Shown: positions 1 to 10,780, counted from the stretch's first letter. The stretch is 64,000 nucleotides of DNA from Nematopogon swammerdamellus (GCA_946902875.1 OX336345.1:20243395-20307394); one strand, 5' to 3'. Notes: generated by a model not told the origin, from the sequence alone. Made by a program: numbers and translations.

Positions 1-788
1 TCCCTATCAAAACATCTGGGTGTAAATGTACACCACACAAACGCCTATCATCCACAGGCAAATGGTTTGATTGAGCGATGGCACAGATCCCTCAAAGCAT
101 CTCTGATGTGCCGGCTAAGCAAAAGACGAGAATTGTGGACTGAAGAACTACCCATTATTATGTTTGGTCTTAGAAGTGCCATCAAAGAAGACATAAAACA
201 TAGTCCAGCAAAACTTGTATACGGAACGACTCTCCGTCTGCCTGGTGAAATTTTTATTCCACCTTCAAGCACTCCTTCAGAAGAAACATATCCAGAAAAG
301 CTTAGAATGTTTTTCAGACAACTATGAATTGAACCCCCCAACTGGCACTGCAACCCAAAAATTTTCCACAATCCAGAATTGACACTTGTTCTCACGTATT
401 TCTACGAGACGATTCTTTGAGATTTGCGCTTATACCACCATATAAGGGACCATACCGAGTTTTAAGTCGAGCAAATAAAACATTTCATCTTCTTATTGAT
501 GGAAAAAGCAAGCCAACGTCAATAGACAGACTAAAATCGGCGCATTTAGACAAAACCTTTCCAGCAAAGGAAGAACATCTTCAAAGACAGTCAGCTTCTA
601 ACAACGCGTCAGACTCTAACCCCAAGGACGATTCTGTAGCTAAAAACGTTCATACAAGCCTAAATGAATCATTGAATGATAATGATCGTCATAATATCAA
701 CATCCCAGCAAATTTGGACGATCCCACAACTTCGAGGACTTCGAGGACAGGAAGACGTATAAGAATACCAGCCAGATTTCGATATTAA
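1..788 (+). pseudogene. Ty3/gypsy integrase C-terminal fragment (CsRn1-like)
   Basis: The window opens inside a retrotransposon integrase. The frame is open from base 1 and includes the last catalytic Glu in the motif NGLIERWHRSLK, followed by the usual stretch ending in a YGTTLRLPGE motif. At about 327 the frame stops; the following part continues in another frame from about 345 to 788 with a GPY/F-like module (PPYKGPYRVL, then SIDRLKSAHLDK), so an indel has broken the gene. The family resemblance is to the CsRn1-type gypsy pol at 26344-27331 in this window, which has a matching [12 protein letters not shown] motif. The 5' part of the element lies outside the window. A purine-rich tract and an LTR-like start follow at 825. 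Confidence 0.85.
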
Positions 789-824
789 CTCCTCAAGACC
801 GGCGTTAAATCTGGAAGAGGAGTA

Positions 825-963
825 TGTGGCGGTGCTGGCCACTATAGACATTGAACAGATTTAAAATATTAATTTTGACAACTTTGTTTATAGTCTTGTC
901 ATTGCAGACTTGTCAATCTTCCTTTAACATTCAAAAAACATAATAAATATTATTTTACGAGCA
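825..963 (+). repeat. Probable 3' LTR of the gypsy fragment, start TGTGGCGG
   Basis: A polypurine tract (GGAAGAGGAGTA) runs directly into TGTGGCGGTGC, the usual layout of a polypurine tract and LTR start. An AATAAA-like signal lies near 943. The 3' border is uncertain because from 841 the sequence becomes part of an inverted-repeat array; I place it at the CA at 963 by convention only. Confidence 0.45.
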
Positions 964-2944
964 TCATATTATTTTATCCACCACGAGCAGCTAAAGATGT
1001 TCGAAAACGTGGACGGCTGGATCGTGGTTAGTGGATTTGAAGAGTGATCCAAGTCTAGCGAGTTTTCCTCCAGAATAAAAACTGGCACTCCATTTGTGAC
1101 CCCGTGTGTCGCGTGGGGATAACTTATTGCTATAATTAGTATCAGCAAATTCATCTTGTTTTTTTTTTCGTAGGTACCTATCTTATTTCTGCACAAGTAA
1201 GATATCAAACTAACTTACACCATTACAAATAGTGTAAGTTAGTTTGAGATCTTACTTGTGCAGAAATAAGATAGGTACCTACGAAAAAAAAACAAGATGA
1301 ATTTGCTGATACTAATTATAGCAATAAGTTATCCCCACGCGACACACGGGGTCACAAATGGAGTGCCAGTTTTTATTCTGGAGGAAAGCTCGCTAGACTT
1401 GGATCACTCTTCAAATCCACTAACCACGATCCAGCCGTCCACGTTTTCGAACATCTTTAGCTGCTCGTGGTGGATAAAATAATATGATGCTCGTAAAATA
1501 ATATTTATTATGTTTTTTGAATGTTAAAGGAAGATTGACAAGTCTGCAATTTTGTTTATAGTCTTGTCATTGCAGACTTGTCAATCTTCCTTTAACATTC
1601 AAAAAACATAATAAATATTATTTTACGAGCATCATATTATTTTATCCACCACGAGCAGCTAAAGATGTTCGAAAACGTGGACGGCTGGATCGTGGTTAGT
1701 GGATTTGAAGAGTGATCCAAGTCTAGCGAGTTTTCCTCCAGAATAAAAACTGGCACTCCATTTGTGACCCCGTGTGTCGCGTGGGGATAACTTATTGCTA
1801 TAATTAGTATCAGCAAATTCATCTTGTTTTTTTTTTCGTAGGTACCTATCTTATTTCTGCACAAGTAAGATCTCAAACTAACTTACACCATTACAAATAG
1901 TGTAAGTTAGTTTGAGATCTTACTTGTGCAGAAATAAGATAGGTACCTACGAAAAAAAAACAAGATGAATTTGCTGATACTAATTATAGCAATAAGTTAT
2001 CCCCACGCGACACACGGGGTCACAAATGGAGTGCCAGTTTTTATTCTGGAGGAAAGCTCGCTAGACTTGGATCACTCTTCAAATCCACTAACCACGATCC
2101 AGCCGTCCACGTTTTCGAACATCTTTAGCTGCTCGTGGTGGATAAAATAATATGATGCTCGTAAAATAATATTTATTATGTTTTTTGAATGTTAAAGGAA
2201 GATTGACAAGTCTGCAATTTTGTTTATAGTCTTGTCATTGCAGACTTGTCAATCTTCCTTTAACATTCAAAAAACATAATAAATATTATTTTACGAGCAT
2301 CATATTATTTTATCCACCACGAGCAGCTAAAGATGTTCGAAAACGTGGACGTCTGGATCGTGGTTAGTGGATTTGAAGAGTGATCCAAGTCTAGCAAGTT
2401 TTCCTCCAGAATAAAAACTGGCACTCCATTTGTGACTCCGTGTGTCGCGTGGGGATAACTTATTGCTATAATTAGTATCAGCAAATTCATCTTGTTTTTT
2501 TTTTCGTAGGTACCTATCTTATTTCTGCACAAGTAAGATCTCAAACTAACTTACACCATTACAAATAGTGTAAGTTAGTTTGAGATCTTACTTGTGCAGA
2601 AATAAGATAGGTACCTACGAAAAAAAAACAAGATGAATTTGCTGATACTAATTATAGCAATAAGTTATCCCCACGCGACACACGGGGTCACAAATGGAGT
2701 GCCAGTTTTTATTCTGGAGGAAAGCTCGATAGACTTGGATCACTCTTCAAATCCACTAACCACGATCCAGCCGTCCACGTTTTCGAACATCTTTAGCTGC
2801 TCGTGGTGGATAAAATAATATGATGCTCGTAAAATAATATTTATTATGTTTTTTGAATGTTAAAGGAAGATTGACAAGTCTGCAATGACAAGACTATAAA
2901 CAAAGTTGTCAAAATTAATATTTTAAATCTGTTCAATGTCTATA
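841..2944. repeat. Array of alternating inverted repeats: three tandem 668 bp hairpin units with mirror-image ends
   Basis: A 668 bp unit, itself an inverted repeat with two arms of about 325 bp, is repeated three times in tandem (883-1550, 1551-2218, 2219-2886). The outer ends, 841-882 and about 2887-2944, are reverse complements of each other, so the whole 2.1 kb is symmetric. The two turn points differ: one centres on CATTACAAATAG (for example near 1230), the other on a TTTGTTTATAGTCTTGTC spacer (1551). Each arm carries a 61-codon open frame starting MNLLILIIAISY, read toward the unit ends. The copies differ at a few sites, and minus and plus arms differ consistently (EEN against EES in the small frame). 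The left edge lies inside the LTR-like sequence at 825. Confidence 0.9.
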
Positions 2945-2973
2945 GTCAATCAGAAATCCTAAACAATATAAAG

Positions 2974-3549
2974 GCCACTTCTGTAATCTGCAGACTTAGG
3001 CTCGGTCACTGTTGTACTCCAGTTCACCTGGCCAGGCTCCGCATCCTCGACTCTTCCATTTGCGAATGTGGTCTGGAAGAGGGAGATCTTAATCATATTT
3101 TTTTTTCCTGTCCCTTATATCATAATTCTCCGCCTCTGTACTCTTCTTTACCAATTCTTAAGGTTCCCCTCCCCACTAGCATTAATTGCTTACTGTTGAT
3201 TAATAATGTTAAAATTTTGAAATTATTAGCTAAATTTATTGCCAATAACAATATAAAATTATAAATGGGAATGATGATTAATATTGTATATAATTTTTTC
3301 TTAGTTTTAAAGTAATATTGTGTTTAGTTATAAGTTATTTTATTATTTTCATGCACGCAAGCTACTCATTGTTAGCTTGGTTCGTAAGTATGCGCGCGCG
3401 TTAAGTTAATAAGTCAATTTTTCTGCTGATAACTATATTGTTGTATGTTTTTTTTTTTAACTTGTTGATGCAACTACTATTGACCTAAAGACGTGACTCT
3501 GGCTTAAATACGCTAGACTAAAAGCGTGATCGCCAAAAAAAAAAAAAAA
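2974..3549 (+). mobile_element. 5'-truncated LINE 3' end (I-like, RNase H-bearing family)
   Basis: This 576 bp is nearly identical to 25763-26335, the 3' end of the larger LINE at 24409-26343. It encodes the last part of ORF2, including the CxC...H...C-like motif in SSICECGLEEGDLNHIFFSC, then a 3' UTR and an A-tail at 3535-3549. It is a 5'-truncated insertion. The left flank (after the inverted array) and right flank (older LINE) do not match, so no target duplication is visible. Confidence 0.9.
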
Positions 3550-3684
3550 GGCGGTCGCACCAGGAATTAGGGTGGTTTCAGAACAAGAATTATCACTTCT
3601 TGGCTCTCCAGTCTTGGAAGAAAATATGGTACCAACGATAAAGAAAAAGAAAGAAATCTTGTTAAAATTTGCAAACCATTTGGT
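3550..3684 (+). pseudogene. Old LINE ORF2 segment, left piece (split by copia and P-like insertions)
   Basis: One frame reads SEQELSLLGSPVLEENMVP and continues to FANHLV at the edge of the copia LTR. The same protein resumes at 8585-8627 (NLQPHVSF, then an in-frame TAA) and again at 13802 (CFYIPKFTYLLRTSP). Once the copia element (TSD TTGGT) and the P-like element (TSD GGCATTGC) are mentally removed, the frame is continuous across both sites. That shows these pieces are one LINE that received two later insertions. The 5' part is missing. Confidence 0.75.
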
Positions 3685-3863
3685 TGTTAGTGTTATGCTT
3701 TAAACAGCGGAATCTGTTAGATTATCCAAATTAAAGATTCTCAGTAATACTTTGTGTCCATTTATTTATAATGTATATTTTGAAGTGACAATAAACATTA
3801 CTAGGCAACCCATTAGACATTACGTTTTTTAGATGTTGAACAGATTATATTCATTCTTCAACA
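3685..3863 (-). repeat. 3' LTR of copia 1
   Basis: 179 bp; begins TGTTGAAG and ends CTAACA on the element strand. Differs from the partner LTR by two substitutions and a 3 bp indel. A polypurine tract AAGAGGAGG lies just upstream (3864-3872 on the plus strand). Confidence 0.93.
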
Positions 3864-3870
3864 CCTCCTC

Positions 3871-5526
3871 TTAAAGTTTAGTTAAACCCATTTCAGCACT
3901 CAGCTTCTGAAACCTCGGTCTTGGCAAGGTCTTGGTAAGAATGTCTGCCAACTGCATCTCCGAAGAAACTTTCTTAATCTTCAGATCTCCACCGATAACT
4001 TGCTCTCTTACAAAGAAGTGTTTCAGACGAATATGTTTCGTTCGTCTGTGGAACTCAGGGTTGTTCGCTAGCCTAATAGCAGCTTCATTGTCCACGTGTA
4101 GCTGCGGTACGTGCAGCTCTTTGACTACTTCATTCAGTAGCCGCTTCAACCAAACTAACTCTCTGGCTGCCTCGCTTGCCGCCACTATTTCAGCTTCGGT
4201 TGTGGAGATAGCGACTGACGTTTGCCGTCGACTCATTCAAGTCACCGCTCCCCCAGCGTACATGGATACCACTCCAGAAGTTGAGCGTCCTGTAGATAAA
4301 TCACCGCCGTGATCTGCATCACTGTAACAATCTAATGAATCAGTCAAATACCGATACCTGTATTCAATTCCATGCTCTTTAGTGCCTTGAAGGTATCGCA
4401 TGATGCGCTTCACTCTCATAATGTCTTCTTTGGAAGGGTTCTCCAGAGATCTTGATGCTACCCCGACTGAATATGCAGCATCGGGTCTGGTTCCCACCAT
4501 CAGATATGCTAGTGCTCCTACTGCCTCTCTGTATGGAAACATCTGTTTATCAAGTTCGTCCTTTGCAGCCTCTACACCTGCCTTCACACTTGGAGTAGAC
4601 ACCGGCTTGCAGTCTTTCATTCCAAATCTCTGTAGAATTTTCTTCGTGTAAGCGGTTTGACTAACTTTAATTAAATGATTATCTCGTACTTTTATGTCCA
4701 GTCCAAGATAGTAGGAAGCAGGTTTACTCGTTACCTTGAACTTTTCTCTCAGTTCACAGAGAAACTCATCTGCGTCTTCTTGACTGTTCGCTGCTACAAG
4801 ACCATCATCCACATATACTGTTACAATAAGCTTTCTTCCTTGTATTCTTCTTATATACAAACAAGGATCCGCGTCGCTCTGTTTGAAATTCAGTGCCTTC
4901 AAGTGCTCTGCAATGCACTGATTCCAACACCTCGGTGCTTGTTTTAAACCATATAAACTTTTATTCAGTTTACACACTTTCATACCATTGTTTTCATATC
5001 CCTCAGGAAATCTCATGTAGACATCCTCTTCTAGCTTTCCGTAAAGAAACGCAGTAGTCACATCAAATTGAGTCAAATGCATTCCTTCACTTGCAGCAAC
5101 ACTCAAAACAGCTCTGATGGTACCGGTTCTCGCCACGGGACTGAAAGTCTCTTCATAATCTATGCCTTTCTTGTGTGAATAATCTTTAACAACTAGTCTC
5201 GCTTTGTATCTTTCGATCTCACCTTCCTGATTTGTCTTTATCTTGTATACCCACTTGCATGGAATAGCTTTCCGATTCTTAGGAAGATCAACCATGGTCC
5301 ACGTCTCGTGTTCCTTTAATGAACACATTTCCGCATCCATTGCTTCTTTCCATTTGTAAGCTTGACTGCTTTGTATGGCTTCTTTGTAGCATGTTGGTTC
5401 CTTGAACTCGCTCTGTACAATCATTGCATAATCTTTGAATCTTCTCGGTAATTCAAGTAAAGTTCGATCTCGTAGTGTACGCTGTCCAGCTTGCTCTATT
5501 TCTTCTTCAGTCAGATTGCTCCTATA
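3871..5526 (-). pseudogene. copia 1 reverse transcriptase and RNase H
   Basis: Reads from an RSNLTEEEIEQAG segment just inside the SINE junction through RT into RNase H. Recognisable motifs are KWVYKIKTNQEG, KARLVVKDY, QFDVTTAFLYGKL, SLYGLKQAPRCW and the catalytic YVDD. The RNase H part shows SDADHGGDLS and STTEAEIVAASEAARE. A TGA at 4237-4239 interrupts it where relatives have a Trp before MSRRQTS; both sides remain in the same frame. RT would copy the element RNA and RNase H would degrade it in the particle. Otherwise it is well preserved, so the decay looks recent. Confidence 0.9.
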
Positions 5527-5529
5527 GAT

Positions 5530-6007
5530 TTTTTTTTATTGAACCTGACACGGTTGGCTACATCACCTACAACATCCGTGATGTCAGCCCATAACACCGG
5601 GTGAACTAGGTGCCATGTCAGTGCTTCCCTTCATTTCATGTCGGCTACACTAAACTGGACGGAAAACACGAACTATTTACATAGCCGTTTCGACCGACGT
5701 TTCGTTCAGTGCGGTGGTACCAACCCGGCCGGGATAAACCCTACCACCTAGTAAGGTAAGAAGGGAAGGAACCTACAGTTTAACGTGGAATCCGAACCAC
5801 GGTCAGCCTCCAACGGTCGAGCGGTCACCCATCCAATCACTGACCGCGCTCAGCGTTGCTTAATAACAGTTGACTAACCAACCGCGCCACTGAGCTACCG
5901 AGGCTGACGAATTTTCTTATCCCTTAGTCGACTTTTACGACATGCGACGGGGAGAGATGCAGTGGGGCTATTCTTTTTAAGTATCGACCCCACACGGTAC
6001 AAACGAA
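5530..6007 (-). mobile_element. tRNA/5S-like SINE inserted in copia 1
   Basis: Minus-strand insertion within the copia integrase-RT linker. Read on the minus strand it starts with a GTGTGGGGTCGATAC leader, then a tRNA-like A-box region (GGTAGCTCAGTGGCGCGG), a segment GCGCGGTCAGTGATTGGATG that resembles the 3' half of 5S rRNA, a B-box-like GGTTCGGATTCC, and ends with an A-rich tail. Truncated copies of its body occur in both P-like elements (11749-12083, 34151-34485), and degenerate ones at 35885-36052 and 30522-30600. The host frame resumes cleanly on both sides; AAAT is present at both joints. Confidence 0.8.
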
Positions 6008-6330
6008 ATTTGATCGTCAACTTCACCTTCTACCTCCTCTGATTCAAAAGATTCTTCAGCCACTTCTGGGTTTAAGATAAGATCTCGTTCATTTCGATCC
6101 GGCACTTGAGGATCTTGATCCTGTTTTTCTGACGATTTAGGTGATTCTGGTAGTTTAATGGCTACTTCAACTTCATCTTCTAATTGGGAATTTCCATCAC
6201 TCGGACAACTCTCTGGTTTTTCATCAAATATGACATCTCTTGACCTTATGAAACTATTGTTTTCTGGATTCCAGATTCGATAGCCATCCTCATCATATCC
6301 AATTAGAATACCTTTATTAGCTTTTTGTCC
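6008..6330 (-). pseudogene. copia 1 integrase C-terminal/linker segment after frameshift
   Basis: Continues the integrase in a new frame, with the motif KGILIGYDEDGYRIWNPE typical of the copia integrase C-terminus, then an acidic linker rich in Glu and Asp. It is joined to the upstream part by a one-base deletion near 6315 and is cut by the SINE at 6007. The last residues of the open frame (down to 5977) are SINE sequence, not copia protein. Confidence 0.8.
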
Positions 6331-7736
6331 ATTTTCTTCCTCCTCTGCTTCGGTACATGGGCGTAACACTTACTTCCTATTATTCTCAAATGCTTTATTG
6401 ATGGTTTCTTCCCCAACCACAATTCAAACGGCGTTTTTCCTTCAACTCGACTAGATCCCGTTCTGTTGAGAATGTATGTGGCTGTGTTTACCAGCTCTGC
6501 CCACAGTCCTTGAGGAATTTTGGTCTCATGTGCATACATCATGGCTCGTGCTGCTTCTACTATTGTTCTGTTTTCACGTTCACTGCAGCCATTTTGTTCT
6601 GGTGTATACGGCATTACCAACCGTTGTCTTATTCCATTCTTTCTTAGAATTTCCCTCATGGATTCGTTGTCGAATTCGCCTCCGTTATCGCTCAAAAGCT
6701 CTTGTACAGTATGTCCGGTCACTTTAATTTCTGCCAACATCTGCTCTAGCTTCGATTTCTCTTCTGACTTCTCTCTCATGAAGTATACGTAACGATAGTG
6801 AGTGTAGTCGTCCTTGAATAAGACATAGTATCGGTACTTTGTCATCGAATACATGAAAGGTCCGCATACATCAGTATGTACTAGTTCACCCGGCTTTGTT
6901 GCTCGAATTCGACTCCCAAACTTCTGCCGATGTGCCTTTCCATAAACACAACCTTCACATATTTCTTTGTCAATGTTAACTTTTATTCCAAGTTCTCTTT
7001 CGATGACTTCCTTTACATGCCGTTTATTTTGGTGTGCCAATCTCTCGTGGTACAATTGTAGTTTTTCTCCGTGATCAACGACAGCATTTATTTCAATCGG
7101 CATCACAGGATATACAGTCTTCACTTTCAGCTTGTATAATCCTTCGTTCTTCTTTCGTTCACCGATTAAAACTATTCTGGCTTTCTTTCCAGCCAGTCTT
7201 AGGCTGCACCTCTCCTTTGTAGACAAAAAGGTACTCTCGCCTAGTTTATCTTGTGCCGCCAGAACAGAGTTAGTTAAGTTTCGTTGGATGTCAGGTACAT
7301 ACCACACATCCTGGAGCACGATGTTCTCTTTACGACCATTTACATCAGCGTCTATGACAATATTTCCTTTGCCTATTGCACGAATACTTTGTCCATTAGC
7401 TGCTGTGACTGTGTGTTCTTGCATGAATTTATCAAAAGTATGAAAATATTCAGCACGATTGCATACGTGACTGGTTGCCCCATTATCAACGTACCATCCT
7501 TCGGGATCAAAATCTGCCCTTATAGCCATCACAGTCATTAGATTCATGTTGACACTCTTTTCGGTCACCTTAGAGGAAGATGCCTTCGGTGGTCTTCCGT
7601 CTGATATCCACTTCTTACATTTCTTCACTATGTGTCCTTCCTTTCCACAATAATGCCACTTGAATATTTTTATCTTATCAGTTTTTGCCGTGAGTGCTTC
7701 TATGCTACTCTCATTTCCTTTGCTAGTCAAAGCTCG
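6303..7736 (-). pseudogene. copia 1 protease and integrase
   Basis: In frame with Gag after a TAG codon at 7737-7739. It begins with a zinc-knuckle whose first Cys is replaced by Trp (WHYCGKEGHIVKKC). The aspartic protease site is DNGATSH rather than the usual DSGATSH. Integrase follows with the His/Cys region around YHERLAHQNKRHV and CEGCVYGKAHRQ, and the catalytic Asp, Asp and Glu in HTDVCGPF, LSDNGGEF and CSERENRTIVE. It ends at a frameshift near 6315. The damaged zinc-knuckle and the stop codon indicate that this copy cannot make a normal Gag-Pol. Confidence 0.9.
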
Positions 7737-8360
7737 CTAATGCGCACAGAGTTGAGAAGTTATATTTTCCACGGTTCTATCCTTTTTACCCATCAAGATC
7801 CAACTTGATTTGAATGAAAAATATTTCTCTGGCAGAACTTCTAGGATCTTGCAAGTTAAAAGAATTTCCGGCAATTCAGTTTCATCACCTTCGGTCTTCT
7901 TTAACTCCATCCGTAGGTTATTCCAAACATTTTTCAATTTCGAGATCAAGGTCGACATGTCGTCGCTCGGTGTATGCTTGAAGCTGAAGAACTCCATACA
8001 CAGGTGATATACTTTGTCTTCCGACACCCCATCGAACAGCCTGTGTAGTTCCAGCCAGACTTCTCTTGACGTTGAAAATCTCATCACCTTCTCCAGAACT
8101 TCATCGAACATATTATTTGTTAGACATAGGAGAGCCAATCCATCGTCACGCTCGAAATTAACCAGGTCAGTATTGTATCTTTCCTGCTTTTCTGGTTTCG
8201 CCGTCACACTGCTCTCACAAGGTTTCTTTTTCAACCCCTGTACTATGTCAAGAGAATTCGGAATAATTTTAAGTAAAATTTGGACCTTATACTTCCATGT
8301 TATCCAATTTTCTTTACCTTCAAGTTTTCCAATTTGAACTTTTGTGAACTCCATTTTCAC
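7737..8360 (-). pseudogene. copia 1 Gag
   Basis: 207-residue Gag region starting MKMEFTKVQIGKLEGKENW at the first ATG downstream of the primer site. It has the copia Gag pattern: the WITWKYKVQILL motif near the start, and a helical domain with LDIVQGL and EVWLELHRLFD. It ends at TAG 7737-7739, while the following protease frame is in phase, so this is a nonsense change in what should be one Gag-Pol frame. Confidence 0.88.
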
Positions 8361-8384
8361 TTCAAATCAAACAGAAACATGCCC

Positions 8385-8397
8385 TGGGCCCATAACC
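8385..8397 (-). promoter_or_regulatory. copia 1 primer-binding site (initiator tRNA half-molecule type)
   Basis: On the element strand the LTR end CTAACA is followed by GGTTATGGGCCCAG. This matches the anticodon-arm region of initiator Met tRNA, the priming mode known for insect copia. Confidence 0.75.
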
Positions 8398-8579
8398 TGT
8401 TAGTGTGATGCTTTAAACAGCGGAATCTGTTAGATTATCCAAATTAAAGATTCTCAGTAATACTTTGTGTCCATTTATTTATAATGTATATTTTGAAGTG
8501 ACAATAAACAACATTACTAGGCAACCCATTAGACATTACGTTTTTTACATGTTGAACAGATTATATTCATTCTTCAACA
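8398..8579 (-). repeat. 5' LTR of copia 1
   Basis: 182 bp partner of 3685-3863, flanked on its outer side by the TTGGT target duplication. Confidence 0.93.
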
Positions 8580-9368
8580 TTGGTCAATTTACAACCGCAT
8601 GTCTCTTTCTAACTTTTAAGGCATTGCCAAAGAGTTTGTATTACGTCGCTGCGCTCCTTTATAGAGCGACCCTATGGGCACACGGCTACGAGAAAGAATG
8701 AAGCCCGCTGCGCGGTGTAGTGCGGGCAGGGGAACGACGTTCGGCTCCTACTCGGGCATGCGCGAACGGAAAGCGTCCAAGCGTAAAAACAATGTATCTC
8801 TTATTTTGCAAAATTTAATTTGTATTGTAAGTGAGGTTGTAGGTACCTTAATATATTGAATTCTTACGGTGCTTACTTTTATTACTTTATCCTATTACTT
8901 TAAGTGAGCTAAACTTGTATGTATATATTTGTTTCTCGGAAACGGCTCTAACGATTTCGACGAAATTTAATTGTATTTAAATAATGTTACTCTTTCAATT
9001 TTATTCATCTACATAGATAGGTGTAGACACCGAGCAAAGCTCGATCGCTCAGGTACTTGCCATTATGAAAGATTCGTATTTACGACAAATGAGTGAAAAA
9101 AAAACATAACATAACAAAAGTTTTTTAAATCAAAATTTATGAATTTTTAAAATTCAACATTCGAACGAAAACATGATTGAGATCTTTATTTGGAATTTAA
9201 CTAAACCTCACACAAAAAGTTGCGGATTATGAGTTATCTATCACTACTACATTACTATACTAGGAAAACGCAAAGGATGATGGTGTTCGTAAAATGCTCC
9301 AAAAATTCAAGTTTACATTGAATATCACTCGTTTAGGACTTTAAAAATAAATGTACAGATTTATCTCT

Positions 9369-9519
9369 AAAGAGAAGAAAAAGAGTGCAAGGAATTTTAA
9401 AGCCTTTAGGCTTTAAAATTCCATGCACTCTTTTTCTTCTTTTTCTTCAGAAGAAAAAGAGTGCATGGAATTTTAAAGCCTTTAGGCTTTAAAATTCCAT
9501 GCACTCTTTTTCTTCTCTT
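9369..9519. repeat. Nested perfect palindrome in P-like copy 1
   Basis: Two successive hairpins of GAATTTTAAAGCC-TTTA-GGCTTTAAAATTC type, each bordered by AGAAAAAGAGTGCA and its complement; the pair is itself palindromic. Copy 2 keeps only the last quarter (near 32161-32210). Confidence 0.85.
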
Positions 9520-10305
9520 TTGTAAAGGGGGATTTTTTTTTTCTTCTGATAACCTTGTAGTTCAGGCAATAAAGGAGGTGTAGAGTGCGTGAGCAGGGTC
9601 AAATGCGATTTCTTCAGAAACCTGTTCGGGGTGCTTAGGGAGTAAACATACTAAATACTAAAAGTCCAGGCGTCTACGAGGTGAGCCGGAGGGGGCGGGG
9701 TCCAAATAAGGTCCTGCCTTTGGGTTTTTCGCTACGATCTCGAAAACTCTGCCCCGTAGAGAAAAATTGTCTTATGCCAAATGAAAGCTCATAAAATTAT
9801 CTACAACTTCTATTCTATTAACTTTTTTCAAATTCCGAATCGTTTTCGAGCTACACGCTTAGGAAAAGTGAAAATTTCCGAAAAATTTATTTTTACCTCA
9901 TATTTCTCATCAAAAATTCCTTCATATCGTCTAAACTATTCACCTGAGAAAGATATTGTGAAACAAGAAGTTATAGAGAATTCAATTCCCTTCAATTGTG
10001 TACATACATATGCTAATTCATCTCCAGCCGGTCAACAGTTGGACCAATTTTATAATTTTTTGTAAAATTTCATCATTTTCAGAAAAAGTTGTTTTGATCA
10101 TTCCTGAGCCACAACTATCGTTTGTTACACCTATCTATCATCTAATAATATTTCACACTTGAAAGCGGGTTAAATGCAGTAAACGGAATTCATGTCACTT
10201 GAAAAAATGGAAAATTGTATTTTATAGATGATAAATAAAAGTTTGTTATAAGGTAAGTAATTTTATTTTATTTTAATAATTCATTGTTTTACTTCCAAGA
10301 AGTTT

Positions 10306-10447
10306 TCATCCTCTTTGGACGTGAGAGCCCTGGTAAGGGTTCTTCGTCCATGGCACCTTCATCCTCAGTGGTGGGTGTTCTTGATGAAGGGCCTCTGCGT
10401 GCTGTTTACCTGCGCTCTCAGTCGGTGGGAGCGAGCTAATTTCAGGC
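10306..10447 (-). pseudogene. P-like transposase C-terminal exon, left arm
   Basis: Minus-strand copy of the C-terminal exon: PEISSLPPTESAGKQHAEAL leads into the acidic segment, with a frame slip near HQE. It ends with a basic RPKRMK-like nuclear-localisation tail and an AATAAA-rich 3' end. It is the mirror image of 10608-10780. Confidence 0.6.
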
Positions 10448-10607
10448 GTCCATAGCTCTCTTGGGTGGACAGTACTATTTTTTTTGTTTTTCCTCGGCCG
10501 GGTTTCAGTAGCAGGATGTCTTGGGTGGAAGGAGTGGGCACCAGCAAGACATACCTCTCTCAACCAGTACCGTCCAGTCGTTTATGAGGTCAGTGGCTAG
10601 TATATAG

Positions 10608-10780
10608 CCTGAAATTAGTTCGCGCCCACAAACTGAGAGCGCAGCTAAACAGCACGCAAAGGCCCTTCATCAAGAACCACCCACCACTGAGGATGAAGAT
10701 GCCATGGAGGAAGAACCCTTACCAGTGCCCTCACGTCCAAAGAGGATGAAACTTCTTGGAAGTAAAACAATGATTTATTA
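10608..10780 (+). pseudogene. P-like transposase C-terminal exon, right arm
   Basis: Plus-strand frame reading EISSRPQTESAAKQHAKAL, then TTEDEDAMEEEPLP and RPKRMK. It points toward, not with, the THAP exon at 11389-11652, so the parts cannot form one gene here. AATAAA-type signals follow at once. Confidence 0.6.

Larger units (their letters stand above)
3685..8579 (-). mobile_element. Ty1/copia retrotransposon, complete but disabled (copia 1)
   Basis: Full-length minus-strand copia element of 4.9 kb. It has two LTRs (3685-3863, 8398-8579) starting TGTTGAAG and ending CTAACA on its own strand, and a perfect 5 bp target duplication TTGGT (3680-3684 and 8580-8584). The primer site GGTTATGGGCCC matches the initiator-tRNA anticodon-arm type used by copia elements. 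Gag, protease, integrase, RT and RNase H occur in copia order. It is broken by a TAG between Gag and protease, a one-base deletion near 6315, a SINE at 5530-6007 and a TGA replacing a Trp at 4237-4239. It is inserted in an older LINE. Confidence 0.95.

Noticed and set aside
969..2818. Six separate host genes in the inverted array
   Set aside because: They are copies of one small frame in a repeat; no promoter or splice evidence.
841..2944. Alternating inverted array explained as failed-adapter long-read artefact
   Set aside because: Arm-specific differences repeat in all three units, which random polymerase passes would not give. Not fully excluded, so it is stated as a test.
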